Positions 48,060-58,082 of a DNA stretch of 64,000 bases are shown here, piece by piece. Origin of the DNA: Leptospiraceae bacterium (GTDB taxonomy: Bacteria; Spirochaetota; Leptospiria; Leptospirales; Leptonemataceae); contig BPKM01000006.1 in NCBI GenBank assembly GCA_026005135.1, positions 124,001 through 188,000 on the forward strand, given 5' to 3'. Within the stretch, counting starts at the first letter, position 1. Every line of letters starts with the position of its first letter. The translations under genes were made by a program, and so were the position numbers. Below the pieces are notes generated by a model. It did no database searches, was not told the DNA's origin, and saw only the letters and a program-made list of their open reading frames with translations.

Positions 48060-48671
48060 TTAAATTTCTATCTTTTCGTTTAAAAGGGCTTTATAAAGAT
48101 TAAAAGAGAGATTATCAATGATGTTTAAATCAAAATCCCAATTTGTAATAATCCAGTTTTTATTTTGTTCAGCAATAAGTATTTTTTTATCATGAGTAGT
48201 AAACCAGAATATTTTTTGAGCACCATGATTTAATAAATCCTGAATTTTATCTCTAATATAGAATTCAATATCAGGGTATTGAGAAGTATCTGCTTTTGTA
48301 TCAACTTCAAATACTATGATAGGAGGTATTTTTGTATAAGAATTGGTAATTCCTTCTTTTAAAAGTTCTTCTTTATCAAAGATTGCAATATCGAGATTAC
48401 TCCAGGAACCTTTATCCCATTGAAATCCTATTTCGTTAGAAAGTACCATATATTTTTTCGAATTTAAATGTTGGAATAAAAACTTTAATATAATATGAAT
48501 AATAATTGTTTGTAATTTCGATGATCCCATAATAGCCTCAGGGGGTAATTTTTTATTTAAAACAAGTTCGTAATTTTTATAATAAATAGGTTTTCCATCT
48601 TTCATTTCGTAAATAAGATATTCTGGGATTTTAGATTGTTTTGATGATTTTGTAATGGTTTTTGTTTTCAT
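48060..48671 (-). CDS. Uma2-family (DUF820) nuclease-fold protein, copy A
   Basis: This 203-residue protein has the Uma2 restriction-endonuclease-like fold: NEIGFQWDKGSW, NLDIAIFD, and PPIIVFEVDTKAD, which supply the D...ExK-like acidic residues and lysine of a PD-(D/E)xK site. Its real activity is unknown. Most of its N- and C-terminal residues are identical to copy B (48684-49298); only about residues 50-120 differ, so the two are tandem duplicates. Confidence 0.82.
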   Translation of the reverse strand: MKTKTITKSSKQSKIPEYLIYEMKDGKPIYYKNYELVLNKKLPPEAIMGSSKLQTIIIHIILKFLFQHLNSKKYMVLSNEIGFQWDKGSWSNLDIAIFDKEELLKEGITNSYTKIPPIIVFEVDTKADTSQYPDIEFYIRDKIQDLLNHGAQKIFWFTTHDKKILIAEQNKNWIITNWDFDLNIIDNLSFNLYKALLNEKIEI

Positions 48672-48683
48672 AAAATCCTCATT

Positions 48684-49298
48684 TTATTCTAATGGTATCT
48701 TTTCGTTTAAAAGGGCTTTATAGAGATTAAAAGAGAGATTATCAATGATATTTAGATCAAAATCCCAATTTGTAATAATCCAGTTTTTATTTTGTTCAGC
48801 AATAAGTATTTTTTTATCATGAGTAGTAAACCAGAATATTTTTTGAACACCATGATTTAATAAATCCTGAATTTTATCTCTAATATAGAATTCAATATCA
48901 GGGTATTGAGAAGTATCTGCTTTTGTATCAACTTCAAATACTATGATAGGAGGTATTTTTATATATTCATTCTTAGATAAATAGGGAAGAATGGCTTTTT
49001 TATCAAAGATTGCAATATCGAGATTACGCCAGGAACCTTTATCCCATTGAAATCCTATTTCGTTAGATAAAACTTCATATTGTTTTAAGTCAAGATTTTT
49101 CAGTAAAAATTGAATAATAATACGGATTATAAAGGATTGTAAAGCACTACTTCCCATAATAGCCTCAGGAGGTAATTTTTTATTTAAAACAAGTTCGTAA
49201 TTTTTATAATAAATGGGTTTTCCATCTTTCATTTCGTAAATAAGATATTCTGGTATTTGAGATTGTTTTGATGATTTTGTAATGGTTTTTGTTTTCAT
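48684..49298 (-). CDS. Uma2-family (DUF820) nuclease-fold protein, copy B
   Basis: This 204-residue protein is the upstream duplicate of copy A, 12 bp away. It shares MKTKTITKSSKQS at the start and the run IIVFEVDTKADTSQYPDIEF near the end with almost no change; the middle block differs (NLDLKQYEVLSNEIGFQW versus NSKKYMVLSNEIGFQW; KKAILPYLSKNEY versus KEELLKEGITNSY). The pattern suggests recent duplication with diversification of one segment. Confidence 0.82.
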   Translation of the reverse strand: MKTKTITKSSKQSQIPEYLIYEMKDGKPIYYKNYELVLNKKLPPEAIMGSSALQSFIIRIIIQFLLKNLDLKQYEVLSNEIGFQWDKGSWRNLDIAIFDKKAILPYLSKNEYIKIPPIIVFEVDTKADTSQYPDIEFYIRDKIQDLLNHGVQKIFWFTTHDKKILIAEQNKNWIITNWDFDLNIIDNLSFNLYKALLNEKIPLE

Positions 49299-49324
49299 AA
49301 AATCCTCATTAGTGTAATTGTATT

Positions 49325-49876
49325 TTAATCCTCATCGAAAAAATCATAAAGGAAAAAACCAGCCAGATCATGTCTACTTGTCATTCCAGATTTTTTATAT
49401 ATGTTTAAACTTTGATTTCGAATTGTTTTTTCGCTTTTATTTAAAATACCTGCAATTTGTTTAAAACTATAGCCTAAAATAAGATATTGTGCAATCTTTT
49501 TTTCGGATTTTGTTAATTTCCAGTAATCAAATTGTTCTTCTATTCCTTTTTTGATCTGTTTAATAGAATTTCTATATTTTTCTTTGTATAAAGACACCTC
49601 TTCTTCTTTTTCTGTTATTTTATGATAAAGGTTTTCTATTCCATAACTATTATAGATTTTTACAGAAAATACTAAAATTGTTATAAATAATAAAAGTATT
49701 GCTTCTATAGTCTGATGTAAATTAAGAAATCCGTCATAGATTAGATGATAAATAATATCATATAAGTTTAGTAAGATAAGAACAAAAATAAGTATATAAA
49801 ATAAATAATTCGATAAAATTTTAAAATCAAATGTATTAAGTTTTAATCTTTCTGCTACTTTACTAATAAAGGACAT
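49325..49876 (-). CDS. LuxR-type regulator with membrane helices
   Basis: This 183-residue protein has two membrane helices (about residues 20-45 and 55-75), a coiled linker (KITEKEEEVSLYKEK) and a C-terminal LuxR helix-turn-helix (LTKSEKKIAQYLILGYSFKQIAGILNKSEKTIRNQ). It has no receiver or autoinducer domain. It diverges from the TolC-CzcA efflux operon across about 115 bp, which makes it a candidate regulator of that operon. Confidence 0.82.
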   Translation of the reverse strand: MSFISKVAERLKLNTFDFKILSNYLFYILIFVLILLNLYDIIYHLIYDGFLNLHQTIEAILLLFITILVFSVKIYNSYGIENLYHKITEKEEEVSLYKEKYRNSIKQIKKGIEEQFDYWKLTKSEKKIAQYLILGYSFKQIAGILNKSEKTIRNQSLNIYKKSGMTSRHDLAGFFLYDFFDED

Positions 49877-49940
49877 ATGACCTATTTACAATCAAATAAA
49901 ATTAATTATAATAAAAAGCAATAAAAAATTAATGAAAAAA

Positions 49941-49978
49941 TCCTATAAGGAACTATTCCTTTTAGGAATGTTTTTTTA
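49941..49978 (+). promoter_or_regulatory. Overlapping hairpins upstream of tolC (possible attenuator)
   Basis: Three overlapping stems occur in a row before tolC: TCCT/AGGA (49941-49951), AAGGAA/TTCCTT (49947-49961), and ATTCCT/AGGAAT (49955-49969) followed by seven T. The last is terminator-like, and the middle one would disrupt it. Confidence 0.45.
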
Positions 49979-49990
49979 TAAGAGGTTTTT

Positions 49991-51297
49991 ATGAAAAAGA
50001 TATTTATTATAATTTTACTTTTTATCAATCTTTTAAAAGCAGAAGATTTATTTTATACAAAATATTTAAATAGTATTTTAACAGAAAATTTAGAAATACA
50101 ATTACAGAAAAAACAAAAAGAAAAAGTTGATTTGTATATAAATAAAAAAGAATCTTTATTTCAGGAACCAATCACATTAGAAGGTGCTTATACTACTGGA
50201 AAACTAAAAACACCTTATAATGGATTTAGTATTGAATTTCCTTCTCAACAAATGATAAGGCAATATTCTATTGGTATTAGTAAAGTAATTGATGTATTAA
50301 ATCAACAAAAAACACAGAAGGAAATCTATAAAATCCAAAAACAAATAGAAAATGAATATTTGAATTTATTAAAAACAGAAAAAATATTACAATTTAGAAA
50401 TGTTTATTTTAATTTAGTTTTTTTAAATTTAATTAAAGAACATTTAGAAGAGCATATTTTAAAATTTAACCAATTAAAATTTCGTTTTAGAAAGAATTAT
50501 TTTGATAAAAAATTAGGATATTATACAATTCCAGCATTAGAGTTAGGGATAAATACATTACAATCAGAATTAAAAGAAAATATTTCTTTATTAAATCAAA
50601 ATCAAATGGTTCTTTTTAATTTATTATCAATTGATTCAAATAAATCAATCCAGTTAGATCCGATACAAAAAATAGAAACATTGCTTCCCTTAGAAAAAGA
50701 TCTTTCCTTAGAAGAATTACTTTCTTTATACACTGAAAGTTCAATATATAAAATAGAAAATTTAAAATTGCAAATCATACAAAATAATATAGATTTATAT
50801 AAAAAATTACAATATGATGGTATTGAAGTCTTTTTTACTTATACAAATAGAGAGCAGGGGAAATATCAATCTTCGGTTTTTGATGTAGCAACGCCAGAAA
50901 AAGAAGTATTATGGTCTATGGGTATAAGAATTCCCATACCTTATGGTTCAGAAAGAAAACATGATATTTCTATCCAGCAAAAAGAATATGAAATACAACA
51001 ATTAAAAATAAAAGAATTATCATTAAAAATAAAAAATCAAATAAGAAATGCTTATATGGATTATATTAATCATTTAGCGCAATATAAAAAAAATATACAA
51101 TTATTAAAAAATTATGAACCTTATTTAAAAATGTTAGAGAAATCCTTAATTAAACGAAGAATTACTTATTTTGAATTCTGGGGTGAACATGAAAAATTCC
51201 ATAATTTATTAATTATGACAGGGCATTCTTTTCAAAAGCAATAGAATCATTAAGTTTATTAGAATTATATACAGGGAAGAAATTTTTACAATATTAG
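49991..51297 (+). CDS. TolC-like outer-membrane efflux protein, frameshifted
   Basis: This protein has a signal peptide (MKKIFIIILLFINLLKA) and long helical segments typical of TolC-type channels. The first frame stops at 51244 after the T4 run at 51229-51232. Adding one T continues as FSKAIESLSLLELYTGKKFLQY and stops at 51297, giving about 435 residues with a normal family end (SLLELYTGKKF). It lies 13 bp before the CzcA gene. The usual periplasmic adaptor (CzcB) is not between them. Confidence 0.8.
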
Positions 51298-51310
51298 AAG
51301 AGGAGATTAT

Positions 51311-54300
51311 ATGGTTTATCGATTACAAAAATTTTTTATCAATCAACCAGTATGGGCAATATTATTGATAGTTTTTATTTTCTCTCTTGGTAGTTATAGT
51401 ATATCTCATTTAGCAATTGATGCAGTACCTGATATTACTGGGGTTCAGGTAATGGTTCAAACAAAGACAGGAGCAATGGACCCAGAACAAGCAGAATATT
51501 TAGTAACATATCCGATAGAAATAGAACTATCGGGTATACAAAAAGTACAGGAAATTCGTTCTATAACAAAATTTGGTTTATCTCTTGTTACTGTTGTATT
51601 TGAAGATGATATGGATTTATATCTTGCAAGACAATTGATTAGTGAACGTTTACAATCTGTTCAAAAAGAATTACCAGAAGGTATTGTTCCTCAACTTGGA
51701 CCAATCAGTACAGGATTAAGTGAAGTCTATATGTATATTTTAGATTCTTCGAAATTCATAGATAAAAAACAAAAATTATTACAACTTAGAACGATTCAGG
51801 ATTGGATTATTCGACCTCAATTAAAAACAATTAAAGGTGTAGCCGAAGTAGATACAAACGGTGGTTATAATAAGGCAATTTATATTGGTTATCTTCCACA
51901 AAAATTATATCAAAATGGTATTGGTCCTTTATCATTATGGAATACAATAGAAGGAATTGGAGAAATTTCTGGTGGAGGTTTTATTGAACAAAAACAAAAA
52001 AGAATTATTGTAAGAAGTGATAATCGTTTTTTTAATATTGAACAAATAAAAAATTTCCCAATAAGGACTTATGCAATAGGACCATCTATACCATTAAGTT
52101 CTCTTGCAATTATTCAGGAAAAAGAACAACCTCGTATAGGTGCTGCAACATTTAATGGGGAAGAAACTGTTCTTGGCACAATCTTGATGAGAATCGGCGA
52201 AAATAGTAGAGAAGTAGCAAAATTAGCAGAAGAAAAGATTAAAGAAATTTATAAACCAGACTACGTAGAAATAAAAGAAGTTTATTCTCGTAGTTATCTT
52301 GTAGAACAAACCATAGAAACAGTAAAAAAGAATTTATTCGAAGGAGCTATATTAGTTATTGTTGTATTATTTTTATTAATTGGTAATTTGCGAGCTGCTA
52401 TTATTGTAAGTCTTGCTATTCCTCTTTCTATGATGATTGCTTTTTTTGGTATGGTTTCTAATAAGATTACAGCAAATTTAATGAGTCTTGGAGCAATTGA
52501 CTTTGGATTAATTGTAGATGGATCTGTGGTAATAATTGAAAATATTGTAAGAAATTTAGAAGAAAATCATACAGAAAAACAAAATAAAAAGCAAATAATT
52601 CTTTTATCGATTAAACAAATTACGCCAGCAATTATTACAGGTGTTTCTATTATAACAATTGTATATGTTCCAGTTTTATTTTTAGAAGGTATAGAAGGAA
52701 AAATGTTTCGTCCAATGGCAGAAACGCTAATATTTGCTTTATTAGGTTCTTTATTTATAGCATTATTTCTTATGCCAGTTTTAGCATATTTATTTATTAA
52801 AACAAAGAAAAAAGAATCAGAAAATAGAATCAATTATTTATTAAAAACAATTTATCAGCCAATAATTGCTTTTACATTAAAATATGGTTGGTTTATAGTT
52901 GGTTTTTCTATAATTTTATTTCTATTTGCATTAATATTATTTATCCGAATGCCTGCTGAATTTGTTCCAAACTTAGATGAACAGGATCTTGTAGTTGGTA
53001 TTGTAAGAAATCCAGATATATCCTTAGAAGAAATGATAGAGAAACAAAAAATCGCAGAAAAGATTATATTAGAATTTCCCGAAGTAGAACATGTTTTTTC
53101 TCGAATTGGAATACCAGAATCAGCAACTGATCCTATGGGGATTAATTTCGCCGATACTTTTATTATTTTAAAAAAAGATAAATCAAAATGGAGAAAAAAT
53201 AATAAGGGCGAACCCATAACAAAGCAAGAATTATTTTTATTAATTCGAGATAAAATACAACAACATCCATTATTAAAAGATGATGAAGTTTCGCCAACAC
53301 AACCCATCGAAATGCGATTTAATGAAATGTTAGAAGGTTCTCGTGCAGATATCAGTTTAAGAATTTTTGGACCAGATCTAAATGTATTATTTGAATTAAT
53401 AGAAAAAGCCAAAGAAGTTATAAGCAGTCATTTAGAAGAGCAAATCAAAGAAATTACTCAGGACGAATTAAGTGCTTTAAATAGAACACCAGTTTTACAA
53501 TTCGAAACAAATCCCAGAGCCCTTGTTGATTATGGAATAAAACAAAGTGACTTAAACAATATATTCGAAATGAGTATGGCTGGGAAAACCATAGGGTTTT
53601 ATTACGAAAATAATATTAAATTTCCAATTATCTTTCGTTTAAATAATTTTTATAGGAATAATATAAACTATATAAATAAAATTCCAGTTGATTTACCAGA
53701 AGGTGGTGTAATATCTTTCTCTGATGTTGCAAGAGCTTATCTAAAAGATAATATAACAACAATTTCTCGTATCGATACAAAACGATATGCAGCAATTTCT
53801 ATTTATTTAAAAAATAGAGATGTTGAAGGTTTTGTAAAAAAAGCTCAACCATTAATAGAAAATTTATTAAAAGATTATAAAGATTATTATTTTGTATGGG
53901 CTGGACAATATAAGAATTTACAAAGAGCAAAAGAACGTTTTTTAATTCTTATACCACTTACAATTTTAATAATTTCTCTTTTATTATATCAAAATTTAAA
54001 ATCTATTATACAAACATTTTTAATATTAACAGCAATTCCTTTAGCAAGTATTGGAGGTATTTTTCTTCTGTGGATGAGGAATATTCCTTTTAGTGTTTCT
54101 GCTTCTGTTGGATTTATTGCCTTATCTGGTATTGCAATCTTAAATGGTGTGGTTTTAATAAATTTTTTTAATGATTTAAAAAAGAAAGGATTTGATATAA
54201 AAGATGTTGTTATACAGGGAACCCTAATTCGTTTAAGACCTGTTCTTATGACAGCAATGGTAGCTATGTTTGGATTTATTCCTATGGCATTAAATACTGG

Positions 54301-54439
54301 TGTAGGAGCAGAAGTACAAAGACCATTAGCCACAATTGTTGTTGGAGGTCTTATTAGTTCTACTATATTAACCTTATTAATATTACCTTTTTTATATTAT
54401 AAAATAGAAAAATTTAGAGAAAAAATCAGAACAAAATAA
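51311..54439 (+). CDS. czcA: CzcA/CusA-type heavy-metal RND efflux pump
   Basis: This 1042-residue inner-membrane pump uses proton entry to push metal ions out. It has 12 membrane helices in two halves and large periplasmic loops (AIDAVPDITGVQV near the start). The heavy-metal class shows as DFGLIVDGSVVIIEN: D397, D403 and E410 have the same spacing (6 and 7) as D402, D408 and E415 of CzcA. Which metal is exported cannot be read from this. A CzcB adaptor would be needed and is missing here. Confidence 0.92.
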   Translation: MVYRLQKFFINQPVWAILLIVFIFSLGSYSISHLAIDAVPDITGVQVMVQTKTGAMDPEQAEYLVTYPIEIELSGIQKVQEIRSITKFGLSLVTVVFEDDMDLYLARQLISERLQSVQKELPEGIVPQLGPISTGLSEVYMYILDSSKFIDKKQKLLQLRTIQDWIIRPQLKTIKGVAEVDTNGGYNKAIYIGYLPQKLYQNGIGPLSLWNTIEGIGEISGGGFIEQKQKRIIVRSDNRFFNIEQIKNFPIRTYAIGPSIPLSSLAIIQEKEQPRIGAATFNGEETVLGTILMRIGENSREVAKLAEEKIKEIYKPDYVEIKEVYSRSYLVEQTIETVKKNLFEGAILVIVVLFLLIGNLRAAIIVSLAIPLSMMIAFFGMVSNKITANLMSLGAIDFGLIVDGSVVIIENIVRNLEENHTEKQNKKQIILLSIKQITPAIITGVSIITIVYVPVLFLEGIEGKMFRPMAETLIFALLGSLFIALFLMPVLAYLFIKTKKKESENRINYLLKTIYQPIIAFTLKYGWFIVGFSIILFLFALILFIRMPAEFVPNLDEQDLVVGIVRNPDISLEEMIEKQKIAEKIILEFPEVEHVFSRIGIPESATDPMGINFADTFIILKKDKSKWRKNNKGEPITKQELFLLIRDKIQQHPLLKDDEVSPTQPIEMRFNEMLEGSRADISLRIFGPDLNVLFELIEKAKEVISSHLEEQIKEITQDELSALNRTPVLQFETNPRALVDYGIKQSDLNNIFEMSMAGKTIGFYYENNIKFPIIFRLNNFYRNNINYINKIPVDLPEGGVISFSDVARAYLKDNITTISRIDTKRYAAISIYLKNRDVEGFVKKAQPLIENLLKDYKDYYFVWAGQYKNLQRAKERFLILIPLTILIISLLLYQNLKSIIQTFLILTAIPLASIGGIFLLWMRNIPFSVSASVGFIALSGIAILNGVVLINFFNDLKKKGFDIKDVVIQGTLIRLRPVLMTAMVAMFGFIPMALNTGVGAEVQRPLATIVVGGLISSTILTLLILPFLYYKIEKFREKIRTK

Positions 54440-54463
54440 AAGATTTCTCGTCTTAATAATAAA

Positions 54464-54595
54464 ATGAAAAAACTTATTCTATTATTATTAATTCCTTTAA
54501 CTTTATATTATGGAGAACATTTTTTAGATTTAATTTATTTTAAAAATAATCAGACATTACGCAGCTTTAAAGGAAATTTAGAAAAAAATGATTGA
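54464..54595 (+). CDS. Small ORF with signal-like start
   Basis: This 43-residue reading frame starts MKKLILLLLIPLTLYYGEHF with a hydrophobic start, 24 bp after czcA. It could be a small membrane protein or the 5' remnant of an adaptor gene cut by the MITE at 54640. There is no other support for it. Confidence 0.35.
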   Translation: MKKLILLLLIPLTLYYGEHFLDLIYFKNNQTLRSFKGNLEKND

Positions 54596-54639
54596 ATCTA
54601 TATCTTTTTGTGATAAAATTTTCTTTTATGAAAGATCCC

Positions 54640-54819
54640 GGCTTTGTTGCATAACTCCCATTTTAAAGCAAAATTTTTTATAAAAGCGAAATTTTTTTCA
54701 AATAATACTAACATATGTTTAAAAATTTAATACTTTTTTCATATCATAAAAAATTGTCTAAGAATGTTGATAAATATTTTTATAAATAGCAAATCATTAA
54801 CTTTTATGCAACAGAGCCA
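54640..54819. mobile_element. MITE B, about 180 bp, copy 2
   Basis: The ends are GGCTTTGTTGCATAAC and TTATGCAACAGAGCC. The interior is the reverse complement of the copy at 12783-12960, with a few changes. It lies between the czcA region and DUF1564 cassette copy 3 and encodes nothing. Confidence 0.8.
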
Positions 54820-54836
54820 TTTTTATAGAAAAAAAG

Positions 54837-55524
54837 GTAAGCGCTCAAAGAACGATGTATAATTTATAGTTCCTATTAACTTTGCTTCTAAATTGTGATT
54901 TTATAATAAAAAAATTTGATTTTCTTATATTTTTTTAGTAAGATTTTTAACAAAAATTAGACTATTATATTGATGGCTACCTACATAAGAAAGAATATAC
55001 AAAATCCTAACGAAGAATTAGAAGAATCAACCAATACGACTATTTTACACTTTATGGTTTATTTACCCTATAAAGAAGATTTGCAAAATTTAAGAAATCA
55101 TCATTCTAGCTATTCAGATATGTTTTTGTTTTTAATTTCTAAATACATTGAAAGACTAAAAAAATTAGCAAATCAAAAGAAAACCAGTAAAAAAATTTAT
55201 CAGATAGTATGTAATGATTATGAACACTATTCTATAAGAGTAAGTCAGAATATTCATCAATTATTAAAAGACATATCCGAGATGACGGGTTATAGTATAA
55301 GTCATATTATAAGATTATTAATAGAATGGGAATGTTATAGAAGATTTGATGATAAAGTATCTTTATTAAGGGTCCCGTTAAGGGAGATTGGCAGTGAATT
55401 TGTAACAAGTGTTACAGAGATCAGGATAGAGCATCGATTTTACAGGGCGAGGGAGCTAGTAGAAGAAGATATTGAAATATTATGTGCCTAAAATAATTTA
55501 TGTAAATTTAAATTAATCCCTTAC
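54837..55524 (+). mobile_element. 688-bp DUF1564-like cassette, copy 3
   Basis: The left end is GTAAGCGCTCAA and the right end AATCCCTTAC. The bases just outside, AAAAAAAG at 54829-54836 and AAAAAAAC at 55525-55532, agree in 7 of 8, consistent with an aged target duplication but low in complexity. The length is again 688 bp and the gene begins 136 bp from the left end. It interrupts the 5' side of a DUF1501 gene. Confidence 0.78.
54973..55491 (+). CDS. DUF1564-like protein, copy 3
   Basis: This 172-residue paralogue resembles copies 1 and 2 with a few changes (NTTILHFMVYLPY, NHHSSYSDMFLFL). The TGYSISHIIRLLIEWE block and the C-terminus (EIRIEHRFYRARELVEEDIEILCA) are unchanged, so this part is the most constrained. 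The start follows the same promoter boxes as the other copies. Confidence 0.65.
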   Translation: MATYIRKNIQNPNEELEESTNTTILHFMVYLPYKEDLQNLRNHHSSYSDMFLFLISKYIERLKKLANQKKTSKKIYQIVCNDYEHYSIRVSQNIHQLLKDISEMTGYSISHIIRLLIEWECYRRFDDKVSLLRVPLREIGSEFVTSVTEIRIEHRFYRARELVEEDIEILCA

Positions 55525-55539
55525 AAAAAAACCTACTAA

Positions 55540-56672
55540 GATAAAATCTGTTTTATTTATTAATATGAATGGAGGAATGAGTCATATTGATACTTTTGAT
55601 TATAAAAGTCATTCTTAATTTTCTGGAATAAAGAGTAGCATAGGTGTAAAAATAAGTGAAGTCTTTCCCTATACAGCGAAAGTATTAAAATATTTTACTA
55701 TGATTCGTTCTTTACATTCGGAAATGGGAGATCATAAAAGAGCACAATATTTATTACATTCAGGAAAAAATTTACTGGCTGGATTTAAAGATGCACCATC
55801 ATTTGGAGCAATTATTGCAAAAGCATTAGAAACAAATAAAGAGATTTATTTCCCTAGTCATATTACATTACTACATAAAGGAGAATTTATTGGCGATGCT
55901 GGTTTCTTAGGAAATCGATTTAAGTCCTTTCATATTTCCAATGTCGATCAGCCATTGAATCATATTAAAAATCGTTATCATTGCTTAGAATCATCGAGAT
56001 TTATACGAAGAGAAATGCTATTGGATTTTTTTAAACAAGAATTTTGATCAAAGAATTTATTCAAACAATAGAAATGAATGGAAAGAATATTTTCAGATGG
56101 CAATAGATTTTATGAATTCTGAAAAACTATCTATTTTTGATTGGAGATTGGAAAAAGAAACTTCAAAAGAAAAATATATGGTATCGAATTTTGGTATTGC
56201 CTTATTAATTGCTAAACGTTGTATAAGAGAAAAAGTACCTTTTATAGAAATTACATTAAGCGGTTGGGATACTCATAACAATAATAAAGAGAGAATACAA
56301 ACATTAGCAAAACAATTCGATTTACCCTTTTATCATTTTGTAAATGAATTAAAAGCAGAAGGTTTATGGGATCATACATTAGTTTATCTTAATTCTGAAT
56401 TTGGTAGGAAACCAGAACTTTCTCCCAATGGCGATGGAAGAGATCATCATCCCAGTGTATGGACCTGTTTATTAGGTGGAGGAAATATCCCAGAAAATCA
56501 TATTATAGGCGAGAGTGATAAAAAAGGAAAAGACCCAATAAAAAATCCTATAACTATGAATGATTTATTATCAACACTATATTCGAAAATTGGAATTGAT
56601 TATAAATTAAAACTCTATACTTCCGATAATAGACCTTATCTCTTAATTCAAAATGGAGAACCTATTTTATAG
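55540..56672 (+). pseudogene. DUF1501-family gene, truncated and broken
   Basis: The 5' end is missing; the visible frame starts near SVLFINMNGGMSHIDTFDYKSHS and hits an in-frame stop at 55616. A second section (55700-56047) reads MIRSLHSEMGDHKRAQYLLHSGKN..., typical of DUF1501. A T4 run at about 56041-56045 shifts the frame once; after removing one T it continues as DQRIYSNNRNEWKEYFQMAIDF and on to 56672, with TLSGWDTHNN and NSEFGRKPELSPNGDGRDHHP. DUF1501 proteins are secreted sulphatase-like proteins of unknown function. The gene was probably truncated by the cassette at 54837-55524. Confidence 0.8.
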
Positions 56673-56685
56673 GCTTAAAGAAAAA

Positions 56686-56704
56686 GCGTTCCACAGAGGA
56701 ACGC
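56686..56704 (-). terminator. Terminator after amt
   Basis: GCGTTCC (56686-56692) pairs with GGAACGC (56698-56704) around ACAGA. Read on the minus strand it is followed by TTTTTCTTT, so it ends the amt transcript, which stops at 56712. Confidence 0.7.
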
Positions 56705-56711
56705 CTATTTA

Positions 56712-58061
56712 TTATTTTATAATAAATGGATCTAATTTGTAGGCACTTTCTCCATGTTGGCTTAAATCAAGTCCTTGTTCTTCTTGTTCTTCTGAGACTC
56801 TAATTGGAATAATGAAATTGGTTATCCAGTATAATAAATAAGAACCAGCAAAAACAAAAATACTTACACCAATTAATGCAATTAAATGAACAATAAATGT
56901 TTCTGTTTTTCCAAAGATCAAACCTACATCTTTTGCAAAAATTCCTGTTGCTATCATTCCTACAATACCACCTATACCATGGCATGGGAATACATCTAAG
57001 GTATCATCTAATGTAGATTTTGATTTCCAGTGAACAGCAATATTACTAATAATAGCTGCAATTGCACCAATTAATATACTGGAAGCAATACTAACAAAAC
57101 CTGCTGCTGGAGTGATTGCCACCAAGCCTACAACTGCTCCAATACATGCACCCATTGCTGTAGGCTTACCACCTCTGATAGCATCAAAAAAAATCCAGCT
57201 TAACATAGCAGAAGCAGAAGCAGTATTAGTTGTAACAAAAGCATGTGTTGCTTGGTCATTTGCTGCTAAGGCAGATCCAGCATTAAATCCAAACCATCCA
57301 AACCATAACATTCCAGTTCCTAAGAGTATATAAGGAATATTAGCTGGTTCATGAGATTTTCCTTCTAAATGAACTTTTCTTCTTCCAAGAAACATTGCTC
57401 CAGCTAATGCTGCCAAACCAGCAGACATATGTACAACTGTTCCACCAGCGAAATCTAAAACACCTTTGGTTCTAAGTAAACCTTCTGGATGCCATGTCAT
57501 ATGAGCTAAAGGAGTATATATTAATAAAGACCACAAAGAAATAAATAATAAATAAGAAGAAAAACGAACTCTTTCTGCAAAAGATCCAGTAATTAGGGCA
57601 GGTGTAATGATAGCAAATTTTAATTGAAACATAGCAAATAATGCTAAAGGAATGGTTGCTGCTAAATCTGGATTAGGTGCACCACCAACATTACGAAACA
57701 TAAAATAAGTAAATGGATTACCAATAATCCCTCCTATATCTTCTCCAAACGATAGACTAAAACCTATAACAACCCATAAAATACTAATAACACCAAGACT
57801 AATAAAGCTTTGCAAAATTGTAGAAATAATATTTTTAGGACTTACCATACCACCATAGAAAAATCCTAAACCTGGGGTCATTAACATAACAAGACCAGAA
57901 GCAGTTAATAGCCATGCTATATCTCCAGAATTTAATTGGTTAGAATTTACTTCTGTGTGCACTTCCGGAAAAAATAGCCCAATAATACCAAATAAAATCA
58001 ATAAGGAAAAGGGGATAAAATAAAATTTTTTTCCATTAATATTTTTTTGTTTTGTACTCAT
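56712..58061 (-). CDS. amt: Ammonium transporter Amt
   Basis: The chosen start at 58061 gives 449 residues beginning MSTKQKN; an ATG at 58082 adds seven more. The protein has an N-terminal membrane segment that may serve as a signal, then about 11 helices with the Amt blocks GLGFFYGGMV, FAGGTVVHMSAGLAALAGA, FPCHGIGGIVG. It carries ammonium or ammonia across the inner membrane. No glnB (PII) lies next to it, unlike in many bacteria. A terminator follows. Confidence 0.95.
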   Translation of the reverse strand: MSTKQKNINGKKFYFIPFSLLILFGIIGLFFPEVHTEVNSNQLNSGDIAWLLTASGLVMLMTPGLGFFYGGMVSPKNIISTILQSFISLGVISILWVVIGFSLSFGEDIGGIIGNPFTYFMFRNVGGAPNPDLAATIPLALFAMFQLKFAIITPALITGSFAERVRFSSYLLFISLWSLLIYTPLAHMTWHPEGLLRTKGVLDFAGGTVVHMSAGLAALAGAMFLGRRKVHLEGKSHEPANIPYILLGTGMLWFGWFGFNAGSALAANDQATHAFVTTNTASASAMLSWIFFDAIRGGKPTAMGACIGAVVGLVAITPAAGFVSIASSILIGAIAAIISNIAVHWKSKSTLDDTLDVFPCHGIGGIVGMIATGIFAKDVGLIFGKTETFIVHLIALIGVSIFVFAGSYLLYWITNFIIPIRVSEEQEEQGLDLSQHGESAYKLDPFIIK

Positions 58062-58082
58062 AATAAAAAATATAGCAAACAT

